DNA of 64,000 bases from Pseudarthrobacter raffinosi (GTDB taxonomy: Bacteria > Actinomycetota > Actinomycetes > Actinomycetales > Micrococcaceae): contig NZ_JAMXBH010000014.1 in assembly GCF_023913735.1 (NCBI RefSeq), forward strand, positions 62,001-126,000, written 5' to 3'. Below are positions 23,253 to 31,694 of the stretch, in pieces. The notes beneath the pieces are model-generated. The model made no database searches, had not been told where the DNA came from, and worked only from the letters and a program-made list of their open reading frames with translations. The position numbers and the translations under genes are program-made. Position 1 is the first letter of the stretch. Each line of letters opens with the position of its first letter.

Positions 23253-24338
23253 TCAGAGGCTGATCTCCGAATCTTCGACCGCGACGTCGGTGTCCACAGC
23301 CACGTCAGTGTTCGTCGAGTTGTCCTCGGTGGAGTTGTCCTGGAAAGAATCCTCAACCACAACCTCAACCGGGTTGAAGGAATCAACCACTTCCACCTCG
23401 GTGGTCTCCGCCTGCGAGTTGTCGTTGAAGGATTCCTCAACCGCAACCTCGGTGGTGGAGTTGTCTTCGATGGAGTTGTCTTCGATGGAGTTGTCCGAGT
23501 TGTCGTTGACTACGATCGAGTTGTCCTCGGTGGAGTTATCGGAGTTGTCCTGGAAGGAATCCTCAATCTTCACCGAGTTATCCACGGAGTTATCCGAGTT
23601 ATCCGAGTTATCGGAATTATCGGAGTTGTCCGAGTTGTCGGAGTTGTCGTTGAACGAATCAGCGACATCCAGGTCAACGTCGGTGTTGAACGAATCGGCC
23701 ACATCCAGATCGCGGTTGCCGATGTTGACGTCGCCGCCGGCGGTGATCGAGTTGTCCGTGGAATTGTCCGTGGTGTTGTCCGTGTTGTAGGAGTCGGTGG
23801 TGTTGTAGGAGTCCCGGACGTTGTTGTCGTCGCCCGCGGCCAGGGCCTGATCGCCGGATGCGATGACAGCCTCGTTGTCGAACCACTGGTTCACGTCGCC
23901 GTCGGCCCAGATGTTCTGGTTGACCGACTGGTCCGTGATCGTGTCCCGGTCATCCACCGTTGAGGTGTAGGAGTAGTTGTTCACCACGTGATGCAGCTGC
24001 TGGACAGCGTGGGCGTGATCGTCATGGTGGTCGTGCCCCGGGGTGTGGCCTGAACCGCCGCCTGCAGGAGGCGGGGTGTGGCCGGCGCCGCCGATGCCTC
24101 CCGTCCATGAGGTGTTCCCGCCGGTGTTGTACTCCCGGTCGAAGGAAGAAGCGTTGACAGTGATGGGTGCGTAGTCCAGGACAACCGGCATAGCGGCGTC
24201 AACATCGGCGGAGCAGACTTCGCGCAGGCCGGCACCCTCGAGTGAACGCTCCGGATCGTTCAGGAACTCCTGGGCAGCGGCGGGGTTGTTGAACAGGCCC
24301 ATCAGGAACTGGACGAGCTGGTTTGCGAGTGTAGGCAT
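23253..24338 (-). CDS. IniB N-terminal domain protein with Asp/Asn/Ser repeat tail
   Basis: The 361-residue protein has an N-terminal ~60-residue conserved domain (LVQFLMGLFNNPAAAQEFLNDPERSLEGAG...) as in mycobacterial IniB. After a Gly/Pro linker and a His-rich stretch (GHDHHDDHAHAVQQLHH) comes a low-complexity acidic region of D-N-S and D-S-F-x-D-N-S repeats to the end. There is no signal peptide. GAGGA lies 8 bases before the ATG. Position directly before the two dynamin-like genes mirrors iniB-iniA-iniC of mycobacteria, where the operon responds to cell-wall inhibitors. The repeat tail differs from the Gly-rich tail of mycobacterial IniB. Confidence 0.82.
   Translation of the reverse strand: MPTLANQLVQFLMGLFNNPAAAQEFLNDPERSLEGAGLREVCSADVDAAMPVVLDYAPITVNASSFDREYNTGGNTSWTGGIGGAGHTPPPAGGGSGHTPGHDHHDDHAHAVQQLHHVVNNYSYTSTVDDRDTITDQSVNQNIWADGDVNQWFDNEAVIASGDQALAAGDDNNVRDSYNTTDSYNTDNTTDNSTDNSITAGGDVNIGNRDLDVADSFNTDVDLDVADSFNDNSDNSDNSDNSDNSDNSDNSVDNSVKIEDSFQDNSDNSTEDNSIVVNDNSDNSIEDNSIEDNSTTEVAVEESFNDNSQAETTEVEVVDSFNPVEVVVEDSFQDNSTEDNSTNTDVAVDTDVAVEDSEISL
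23450..23660 (-). repeat. Tandem Asp-Asn-Ser coding repeats in the IniB-like gene
   Basis: The plus strand shows serial 9-base units of the type GAGTTATCC / GAGTTGTCC (encoding D-N-S), with six or more in uninterrupted tandem near 23580-23650. Such arrays can change length by slippage. Confidence 0.8.
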
Positions 24339-24455
24339 TGGATGGTCCTCAAATCTTCTCGGAGTTGTGGATCGCCAGGCCTCGGTGCCGGGCTTAAATC
24401 AAAGCTAAGGTCCTTCGTGGGGGCCGGGCATCGGTTGTGTCCCCGTACCCGGATG

Positions 24456-24469
24456 CCCCGCATTAGGGG
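24456..24469 (-). promoter_or_regulatory. Palindrome in the iniB-like upstream region
   Basis: CCCCTAATGCGGGG on the minus strand has mirrored C4/G4 ends. It lies about 120 bases upstream of the iniB-like start, in the 163-base gap after the LuxR-type gene. It is a candidate activator site for that regulator, inferred from position only. Confidence 0.35.
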
Positions 24470-24501
24470 TTTGCCTGTTTCGTGGCTAGGGGCAGCAGGG
24501 C

Positions 24502-26556
24502 TCAGTCCGGGCCCTGATGATCTGCACTTAGCGCCAGCCTCAGGCGCACCAGCAGATCGGAGCGGTTTTCAGCCCCAAGCCTCCGCCGCATCCTGGCAAT
24601 GTGATGTTCAGCGGTCCTGGGGGAAATGTAGATGGCTTCGCCGATTTCCCGGTACGTCTTCCCTTCCAGGACCAACCGCGCCACTTCCTTTTCGCGTTCG
24701 CTGAGCCCCGAGGCGTCAGGATGCGCGCCATGGTTGTTCTCGGCGGCGCTGCGGCGTACTTCCGGTGACAGCCCGTCGGGTGGCCCGGTGGTTCTGCCCT
24801 GCGGGTGGAGGTCCCTGGCGCAGGCAAGGAGCCGCATCATGTCCCTGCGCTCGTCTGCCTGCGCGGCAGCATGTCCTGCCAGCCGGGCCCCTTCCCACGG
24901 CATGCCCACCACTTTCAGTCCCCGGGCGGCGTTCTCCACATCCGTCGCCTGGAACCGGCCGGCCAGGACGCTGACCCAGGCCTTGCCTGCGGCGGCGAAC
25001 ACAGCGGCCATGTGACTGTAGTCCGCGGCCCGTACCAGCGCTGCCGCGTGCGGGGCAAGGTCGGCCGGGCTCTTGTTCAGCAGGGCAGCCTGGACCGCCG
25101 CCCAGTGAAGCGGAACGGCCCACAGGGGTGGCTCCCCCAGCTTGGTCAGCAGAGCCCACGCTTCATCCAGATAATCCGCGACGCGCCGTGTCTCCCGCAA
25201 CCGGGCGGCAGCAATCATCAGTTCGCCCCACGGCAGAAGGCTGTAAAGGTCGACGGCGGAGTGCAGCATCGCTTCGCGGGCGCGCTCCCAGGCCATCACG
25301 AGGTCATGAACGTCGCCGCTGCGCCGCGCAAGGCCCACTTCCAGGGCCGCGCACAGGAACTCGTCCCTGGGAACCAGCGGCCAGTGGTTGGCTTTGGAGG
25401 CTTCGTTGATGGCCAGCCGTGCTTCGCCAGCATCGTCCTGCTGCATGGCCGACCACGCCTGCAAGAGGTGGAGCCGTGGCTTGGCGGCGTCACCGCCCTG
25501 CCTCGCGGCGACGGCGGAGCGGATGATGGTGTCCGCTACGTGGGATTCACCGCTGTGGAGGGCCAGTAACGCGGCCAACGCTCCAGGGGTGTCCGGAAGG
25601 GGCAGCGCCGAACCGGACGCGTTGAGCATGTCCGAAGCATGGATCAGCAGGGGAAGGCCCTTGTGTGGATCCCGCTCCATCGACTCCATCACGCCCTTGC
25701 CCGTTTGCGAAAGCGCCACCGCCAGTAAGGTGGGCGACACCGGTGCCGACCCGGCGGAAAAGGCCTCTTCCGCGCCCGCCCGGTCGCCGCTGCCGATCAT
25801 GACCACCGCGGCAAGCGGGGCGGACCGGCCCATGTTCGCCGGACCAAGCCAGGCATAGAGGTCGGCACTGCGGACCAGCAGCCCGCGCTGTGCCCAGACG
25901 GAAGCAGCAACATCCACGCCAAGCCTGACATCCGGCGGATCAGAGCTCACCAGGAGCCCGTCAATAATCCGGCCCGCGGCGTCGAGGTCGCCCGTTGCGG
26001 CTGCGGCCTGGGCGCGGCGGGCAGCGATGCGCAGTTCGTCCGCCCCTGCCAGCAGCGCTTCGCTGTACAGCTGGGCGGCCAGACCGGGGTTCTGAGGCAG
26101 TGCTTTGTCCGCTGCGGCTTCGAGTTCGGCGGCGACCCTCGGGTCCGACAGTCCGCCCCTCGCCAGCTCGCGGGCAAGGTCGCCGAAGGGCCGGCCCTCG
26201 GCCGAAACAAAACCGACGAGTTCCCGCTGCAATGCATGCACACGGGCTGTGGGCGTGCCGTTCAGGAGTGCGTGTTGCACCGGGCCGACGACGGTCCCGT
26301 CGGTAAGCAGCAGGCCCGAGGCCTCGGCGCGGTTTACCACGGCGTCCAGGCCCGGACTGTCAGGGCTTTCCAGCTTGTGCGCCAGCTCACCGGGCAGCGG
26401 ACCGGGCAAGGTGAACCCCACGGACAGCGCCAGCAGGAGTTCACGGACTGCCGCATTCTCGCCCCGCAACTGCTGTGCCATGTCAGCGGCTCCGGCGGGA
26501 GCCGAGGTCCCTGCCTCGTGCAGTTCCCGTTCGGGCTGCGTATGATCGGCGGCCAT
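24502..26556 (-). CDS. LuxR-type (GerE) transcriptional regulator
   Basis: This 684-residue protein has a long, Ala/Leu-rich, helical N-terminal region of TPR-like character and a C-terminal LuxR/GerE helix-turn-helix (about 615-675): LSEREKEVARLVLEGKTYRE then YISPRTAEHHIARMRRRLGA. No Walker A motif is visible, so it is not a standard LAL ATPase. It starts 4 bases after the stop of the Hsp70-like gene and precedes the iniB-like gene, so it probably controls the cassette. The sensed signal is unknown. Confidence 0.85.
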   Translation of the reverse strand: MAADHTQPERELHEAGTSAPAGAADMAQQLRGENAAVRELLLALSVGFTLPGPLPGELAHKLESPDSPGLDAVVNRAEASGLLLTDGTVVGPVQHALLNGTPTARVHALQRELVGFVSAEGRPFGDLARELARGGLSDPRVAAELEAAADKALPQNPGLAAQLYSEALLAGADELRIAARRAQAAAATGDLDAAGRIIDGLLVSSDPPDVRLGVDVAASVWAQRGLLVRSADLYAWLGPANMGRSAPLAAVVMIGSGDRAGAEEAFSAGSAPVSPTLLAVALSQTGKGVMESMERDPHKGLPLLIHASDMLNASGSALPLPDTPGALAALLALHSGESHVADTIIRSAVAARQGGDAAKPRLHLLQAWSAMQQDDAGEARLAINEASKANHWPLVPRDEFLCAALEVGLARRSGDVHDLVMAWERAREAMLHSAVDLYSLLPWGELMIAAARLRETRRVADYLDEAWALLTKLGEPPLWAVPLHWAAVQAALLNKSPADLAPHAAALVRAADYSHMAAVFAAAGKAWVSVLAGRFQATDVENAARGLKVVGMPWEGARLAGHAAAQADERRDMMRLLACARDLHPQGRTTGPPDGLSPEVRRSAAENNHGAHPDASGLSEREKEVARLVLEGKTYREIGEAIYISPRTAEHHIARMRRRLGAENRSDLLVRLRLALSADHQGPD

Positions 26557-26559
26557 GCC

Positions 26560-28662
26560 TCAGACCGCCGGTTCGGTGGTTGGGACAGGATCCGTGGTGG
26601 GGGACGGTTCCGCGAACGGGTCGGGCATCGGCGCAGAGGCCGTTGTCGGATCGAGCTCCGGCGCAGGTGCCGACGACGGCTCGGGAGCCGGTCCGGTGGT
26701 CGGATCGGGAGCCGGGTCAGTGGTCGGATCGGGAGCCGGGTCAGTGGTCGGATCCGGCGCAGGGTCGGTGGTCGGATCAGTGGTCGGATCCTGTGCAGGG
26801 TCGGTGGTCGGATCCGGAGCCGGATCGGTCGTCGGATCCGGGGCCGGGTCAGTGGTCGGATCAGGTACAGGATCGACGGGCAATGGGACCAGGTCCGGCG
26901 ACAGGTCCGTCGTCGGGTTGGTCACCGGACCCGGGGTGGAGCCTCCGGAACCCTGTACAGGCTCACCAGAAGTGCCCGTCCCGGCAATGGCCCCGCCGGG
27001 GACTGGTTGGCCTGCTTCGGTAGGTGGCCTGCTGGTAGACGAGGCAGCAATGTCCAGTCCCGTGGAACTGGCCGGCGCGCTGCTGTCCTGCAGCTGGGCG
27101 CTGGCTTCAATCCCCTGCACGGGGAGCTGCGCCGCGCCTGCTCCTGCACCTGCCGCGCCTGCTCCTGCCGCGGGGCCACCGGAGCCAGGTCCGCCGGTTC
27201 CGTCAGGAGGAGCAGCGCTTGGGGTGTCCTTCGCCGCATCTGCCGGCGGGGCGAGCATCGCCGAAAGGCTGCCGAGTCCGTCCGGGCTCTGGGCTGCAGT
27301 CGCCGTGAGCCCGGTGAAGAGCGCCACTACCGCTGCTACCGCAGTCAGCCGCACGGTCGAACGTGGCCCGTGCGCGCCGCCCTTGCGCCCGCCCGCATGG
27401 GTGCCGGCGGCATGGGTGCCGGCGGCATGGGCGCCGGCGGCGAGTGCTGCAGCACCGGCGTCGGCATGCCGGGACCAGCTGGCTCGTCGGCCGGCAGCTC
27501 CATGATGCCCGTCAGCCTGCGTGAGCACGACGGCGTCAGCCAGCTGTGCGGTCATGGCAGCGGGCTGCGCGGCCCCCTCTGGCTGAGCGCGAAGGGCGGC
27601 AACCGCCGCGCCGAGGCAGATGGATGACTTCGGATCGGCGTCCACGGCGATCGGCCGGTCCAGCTGCTCCGAAATCAGCTGTGCCACCAGGGGAATGCGC
27701 GATGAGCCGCCGATGAGAAGCACCGCGGACAGGTCGTCCGGGGTGAGCCCCAGGTCCTGCAGGGAACGCTCCAGGGCGTCCACTGTTTCCCGGATGGGCT
27801 CGCTGATCATCGCCTCGAAGTCGGACCGGACCAGCCGCACCTGCTGCTGGAATCCCGGCAGCAGCACCGAAATGCTCGCCTCGCTGTCCGCGGACAACGC
27901 CTCCTTGGCTTCCACACACTCCCGCCGCAGGCGCGACAGGGCCGCCAGCGCAACGGGCGCCGACGGGTCAAGATTGGCCAGGCCCTGCCCGGCGTGATCG
28001 GCAACGTACCGCAGGACGGCTGCGTCGAAGTCGGCGCCGCCCAGTCCCTCGATCCCTTCGGGCCGGCCCAGCAGTTCAAAGTGGCCGGCGTCCGTTTTCT
28101 TCAGGACGGCGGTGTCAAAGGTCCCGCCACCGAGGTCGTAGACGGCGATGGTACTGCCAGCCTCCACCCGCACCTGGGCGGCGTAGTGCAGCGCCGCCGC
28201 TTCCGGTTCGCTGATCAGCGTGACCTTGGTCAGGTCTTTTGAGGCCAGGGCAGCGAGGATGAGCTGCGTTCGGTGCGCACCCCACGAGGCAGGGTGGGAA
28301 AGGATAATGTCCGACGGCGGCGCTCCCTCGCGTTCTTCAGCCCGGTCTGCGACCCATCGGGCCATAGTGGCGAAGACGTCCTCAGCAGGGAGGGAAAGCG
28401 TGCCGACGGCAATGGGGACGTCGTCTCCGACCCGCCTTTTGAACTCCCGCACCACGCGCTCCGGGGAGTCAAGGCCGCGGCGCTCGGCCGCCTCCCCCAC
28501 CAGGATGGGGCCTTCCTCGGGGTAGTAAACCACCGAAGGCACAGCCGTTCCGCGGAGCCCCAGCGGCAGGCTCTCCGGGACAAGTGAAGCGTCGTGATTA
28601 ATTCGAACTATGGCGGCGGCGGTGAAACTGGTCCCGACGTCAAGGGCGAGAACATAGTTCAT
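26560..28662 (-). CDS. Membrane-anchored Hsp70-like protein without substrate-binding domain
   Basis: The 700-residue protein has an actin-like ATPase domain at 1-360 with LALDVGTSFTAAAI (phosphate 1), VYDLGGGTFDTAVL (phosphate 2, about 174) and LLIGGSSRIPLV (adenosine, about 315). Instead of the Hsp70 peptide-binding domain it has a His/Ala/Gly linker, one membrane segment (about 437-457), then an external Pro/Ala/Thr-rich region with PDPTTDPA repeats (598-660). The ATG at 28662 follows GAGGTG at 4 bases. It heads a co-oriented run with the LuxR-type, IniB-like and dynamin-like genes, so an envelope-stress role is a reasonable inference. Confidence 0.85.
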   Translation of the reverse strand: MNYVLALDVGTSFTAAAIVRINHDASLVPESLPLGLRGTAVPSVVYYPEEGPILVGEAAERRGLDSPERVVREFKRRVGDDVPIAVGTLSLPAEDVFATMARWVADRAEEREGAPPSDIILSHPASWGAHRTQLILAALASKDLTKVTLISEPEAAALHYAAQVRVEAGSTIAVYDLGGGTFDTAVLKKTDAGHFELLGRPEGIEGLGGADFDAAVLRYVADHAGQGLANLDPSAPVALAALSRLRRECVEAKEALSADSEASISVLLPGFQQQVRLVRSDFEAMISEPIRETVDALERSLQDLGLTPDDLSAVLLIGGSSRIPLVAQLISEQLDRPIAVDADPKSSICLGAAVAALRAQPEGAAQPAAMTAQLADAVVLTQADGHHGAAGRRASWSRHADAGAAALAAGAHAAGTHAAGTHAGGRKGGAHGPRSTVRLTAVAAVVALFTGLTATAAQSPDGLGSLSAMLAPPADAAKDTPSAAPPDGTGGPGSGGPAAGAGAAGAGAGAAQLPVQGIEASAQLQDSSAPASSTGLDIAASSTSRPPTEAGQPVPGGAIAGTGTSGEPVQGSGGSTPGPVTNPTTDLSPDLVPLPVDPVPDPTTDPAPDPTTDPAPDPTTDPAQDPTTDPTTDPAPDPTTDPAPDPTTDPAPDPTTGPAPEPSSAPAPELDPTTASAPMPDPFAEPSPTTDPVPTTEPAV
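26683..26871 (-). repeat. 24-base tandem repeat encoding PDPTTDPA
   Basis: About eight units of the 24-base type GTCGGATC(C/G)GG(A/C)GC(C/A)GG(G/A)TC(A/G)GTG lie in tandem on the plus strand. They encode the extracytoplasmic Pro/Thr/Asp stalk of the Hsp70-like protein. Confidence 0.85.
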
Positions 28663-28818
28663 GGGCACCTCGGCAAAAAACGCAGCTAGCTGTCTGCGAG
28701 CTTCATCACTGACAACTCCCACCAAGGTAGCATCACCGTCTGCGGGGCAACACCCTTATTCATACATCGATTGGCGTATCAGTCGACCGTTGCCAAGGAC
28801 AGCCGGAGAAACCCCAGT

Positions 28819-29937
28819 TCAGAGGCCCGAATAGGAGTGCAGACCGTTAAAGAACTGGTTGACGATGGTGAAATTGAAGACCACGCAGAGGTAGCCGACG
28901 ATCGACAGCCACGCGGCGCGGGTGCCGGTCCAGCCACGTGTGGCGCGGGCGTGCAGGTAGCCCGCGTAGACCACCCAGATCACGAAGGTCCAGACTTCCT
29001 TGGTGTCCCAGCCCCAGAACCGGCCCCAGGCTTTTTCAGCCCAGATGGCACCGAACATGAGGGTGAAGGTCCAGCCGATGAAGGCGATGGCGTTGATGCG
29101 GTAGGACAGGTTTTCCAGGCTCAGTGCCGAGGGAACCAGTCGCATAAAACCAAGTTTGTCAGCACCACCGGCAGCCACCGTCTTTTGCCGGTGGGACTGC
29201 ACCAGTTGCAGGGCGGACATGGCGAACGTGAGGGTGAAGAGTGCGGAGGAGAGCACCGCGATGGAGACGTGGATGATCAGCCAGTAGCTCTGCAGCGCAG
29301 GGACCAGGTGGCCCACGGGGGTCCAGTAAGCAACCGAGGCGGCCACCAGCATGATGATGGCCAGGCCCACCACAAACGTGCCCAGGAACCGCAGGTCGCG
29401 GCGGATCAGCACCAGCAGGAAAACGGCCACGGCCACAAAGGCGCCGGTGGTCAGGAACTCGTACATGTTGCCCCACGGCACCCGGCCTGCACCCACGGCA
29501 CGCGTGATGACGCCGGCGGCATGGATCAGCACGCCGAGAACGGTGAGGGCAACGGCGACCCGCGCCGGAACGCGGCGTTCCGCCGCGTAGCGCATATCGG
29601 CGTCGGCCGTCTGCCCTGCCCCGGAAGCGTCGCCGCCCCGCTTGGCCACGGACGACGACGGCCGCTCGGCCCGGCCCACGGGTCCGGCCAGGTGCGAGTC
29701 CACCCTGTTGGTTGCCACAGTGTCGGCTACCGCGGCTGAGCCAGCAGAAGTGCCGGCCATCGCGGGCACCTTGGTTCCGGCAGCCTCGGCCGCCTTCAGG
29801 TCAATGGCGCGCAGCGCCCTGCTGCTCTTCGCGAGGTCCCAGGCGAAGGCGATGAAGGCCACGGTGTACGTGCCGGCGGCGAGCAGCATAAACAGCTCGC
29901 TGTACTGGCCCATGGTTTCGTTGATGGCGAACGGCAT
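28819..29937 (-). CDS. ccsB: Cytochrome c biogenesis protein, heme handling
   Basis: The 372-residue polytopic membrane protein (ResC/CcsA type) carries the heme-handling tryptophan-rich motif WGRFWGWDTKEVW near residue 305 and conserved His residues in HVSIAVLSS and near SYRIN. A linker of about 70 residues after the first membrane segment is Ala/Thr/Ser-rich. With ResB it delivers heme to the outer membrane face for attachment to apocytochromes c (System II). The ATG overlaps the resB stop (TAATG). It is the last gene of the five-gene unit that starts at 33781. Confidence 0.94.
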   Translation of the reverse strand: MPFAINETMGQYSELFMLLAAGTYTVAFIAFAWDLAKSSRALRAIDLKAAEAAGTKVPAMAGTSAGSAAVADTVATNRVDSHLAGPVGRAERPSSSVAKRGGDASGAGQTADADMRYAAERRVPARVAVALTVLGVLIHAAGVITRAVGAGRVPWGNMYEFLTTGAFVAVAVFLLVLIRRDLRFLGTFVVGLAIIMLVAASVAYWTPVGHLVPALQSYWLIIHVSIAVLSSALFTLTFAMSALQLVQSHRQKTVAAGGADKLGFMRLVPSALSLENLSYRINAIAFIGWTFTLMFGAIWAEKAWGRFWGWDTKEVWTFVIWVVYAGYLHARATRGWTGTRAAWLSIVGYLCVVFNFTIVNQFFNGLHSYSGL

Positions 29938-31694
29938 TACTGGTCCTTTTTCGGCCCGGTGGGGCCCGCTGGGGTGGTGAGCGAGTCTGCGCCATTATCG
30001 CCCTGGCGGCTGGGAGTTTGCTGGGTGACGCTGGAGTCGGAATCGTCAGCAGATTCGCCGGAATCAGAATCCGCAAGCTGCCACTCTTCGGACAGCAGCT
30101 TCCTGACGGCAACCGCTTCCGCGGCGAGCCGGTGGTCCTCACCGCGGGCAAGCAGGCCATACTCCACCATGGTGCGGCCGTCCTCGTGGGTCCCGGTCCG
30201 CACCCAGACGCGGCGCCGGTTCACGTAGAGCGAGACGATCAGGCCGCCCACGGCCAGCAGCGCGAAAATGAGGGCGTAGAGCTGGCCCGGGTTGTGGTGG
30301 ATGTCCACGCCCACGTAGCGCTTCACGCTGTCAAAGCTGATGCTGCCTTTGCCGTCCGGCAGGGTGTAGGTGCTGCCCGGAGCCAGGGTAATGCCGCCGG
30401 CGTCCAGGTTGCGGGCGTTCAGCGGCGTGAGGTCACTGACGTCCAGTTCAAAGACGTTCTGCGGCGAGCCAGCGTCCAGGCCAAGGTCCCCGAAGTACGA
30501 GTTCAGGGTCAGCTGCGGGTTGAAAAGGTCCGGATCGCCGCTGAAGGACACCCCCTCCTCGGTGATAAACGCCGTGGGCAGGAAGAACCCCACAAAGCCC
30601 AGCTGTTCGGGCCGTGCGTCGGGGACCTTGATCACCAGGGACGAGTAGTAGTTGTCACCCTGGAGCTTGGCCACCACGGGACCCTGCATGGCCACGTTGC
30701 CGGCGCCGTCACGGATGGTCACCACGGGCGCGTAGCCGTTGCCGGTGAGGTAGATGCTGGTGCCGCCCAGGGTCACGGGATCGTTGACCTTCAGGACTTC
30801 CTGCTTGGCGGGCGAGTCCGGGGTTTCCCGCGTGGTGACTTCGGCGTTGAAGTCGATGGGCTGGCCGATTTTTCCTGGTGATTCGCGGTCAAACAAGACG
30901 TCGAATTTGTCCAGCTGGATGGAATACGGCTGCAGCTGGCTGGACTGGAAGTTGGCGCCGGGGGTGAACTGGTCGTAGCCCACCAGCGTGTTCACGAAGG
31001 TGTCGCCCTCCACCAGGATGCGCTGGCCGCTGTAGCCGAACAGGCCGCCCACGGCGACCGAAACCAGCACGCCGATCAGCGACGTGTGGAACACGAGGTT
31101 CCCCACTTCCTTGGCGAAGCCGCGCTCGGCGCCCAAAGACGGCCGCGCGCCGTCGTCGTCCCTCACGTCAACGCGGTAGCCGCGCTTCTTCAGCACCCCG
31201 GCGGCACTGCGGATGGCGTCCGACGCCGGGAGGCCGGCGTCGGCGGGAACCACCAGGGTGCCGTACTCGGGGAGGCGGGAGAGACGTTTGGGGGTCCGCG
31301 GCGGCTGGGAGCGCATGGCCTTGTAGTGGGCGATGGCGCGCGGGACCACGCAGCCGATCAGCGAGATGAACAGCAGGATGTAGATGGCCGAGAACCAGGC
31401 CGACGAGTAGACGTCGTAGAGCTGCAGGGTGTCCAGCAGCTTCCCGTAGTCCGGGTTGTCCTTGATGTACTGCGTCACGATGGACGGGTTGGCCGGGCGC
31501 TGCGGGAACAGCGAACCGGGCACCGCGGCGATGGCCAGGAGCAGCAGCAGGAACAGCGCCGTGCGCATGCTGGTCAGCTGGGTCCAGGCCCAGCGCAGCA
31601 TCTCCACCGGCCCCAGGACTGGCAGCGCCGCCTCAGTTTTGGCGGCGGCAACGGGTGCCGGGGACTTTTTGTTTTCTTTCACGCGCTCGCTCAT
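29937..31694 (-). CDS. resB: Cytochrome c biogenesis protein ResB
   Basis: The 585-residue protein shows ResB features: three closely spaced N-terminal membrane segments (MRTALFLLLLLAIAAVPGSL; AWFSAIYILLFISLIGCVVPR; VGNLVFHTSLIGVLVSVAVGG), a large extracytoplasmic domain and a last membrane segment near 480 (LYALIFALLAVGGLIVSLY). A long acidic Ser/Asp-rich cytoplasmic tail follows. It partners CcsB in System II cytochrome c assembly. The ATG overlaps the ccdA stop (TGATG), so a longer frame upstream was rejected. Confidence 0.93.
   Translation of the reverse strand: MSERVKENKKSPAPVAAAKTEAALPVLGPVEMLRWAWTQLTSMRTALFLLLLLAIAAVPGSLFPQRPANPSIVTQYIKDNPDYGKLLDTLQLYDVYSSAWFSAIYILLFISLIGCVVPRAIAHYKAMRSQPPRTPKRLSRLPEYGTLVVPADAGLPASDAIRSAAGVLKKRGYRVDVRDDDGARPSLGAERGFAKEVGNLVFHTSLIGVLVSVAVGGLFGYSGQRILVEGDTFVNTLVGYDQFTPGANFQSSQLQPYSIQLDKFDVLFDRESPGKIGQPIDFNAEVTTRETPDSPAKQEVLKVNDPVTLGGTSIYLTGNGYAPVVTIRDGAGNVAMQGPVVAKLQGDNYYSSLVIKVPDARPEQLGFVGFFLPTAFITEEGVSFSGDPDLFNPQLTLNSYFGDLGLDAGSPQNVFELDVSDLTPLNARNLDAGGITLAPGSTYTLPDGKGSISFDSVKRYVGVDIHHNPGQLYALIFALLAVGGLIVSLYVNRRRVWVRTGTHEDGRTMVEYGLLARGEDHRLAAEAVAVRKLLSEEWQLADSDSGESADDSDSSVTQQTPSRQGDNGADSLTTPAGPTGPKKDQ

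Noticed and set aside
23450..23660. Tandem short repeats that could be mistaken for a CRISPR array
   Set aside because: Units are 9 bases in coding frame (D-N-S), without spacers; no cas genes nearby.
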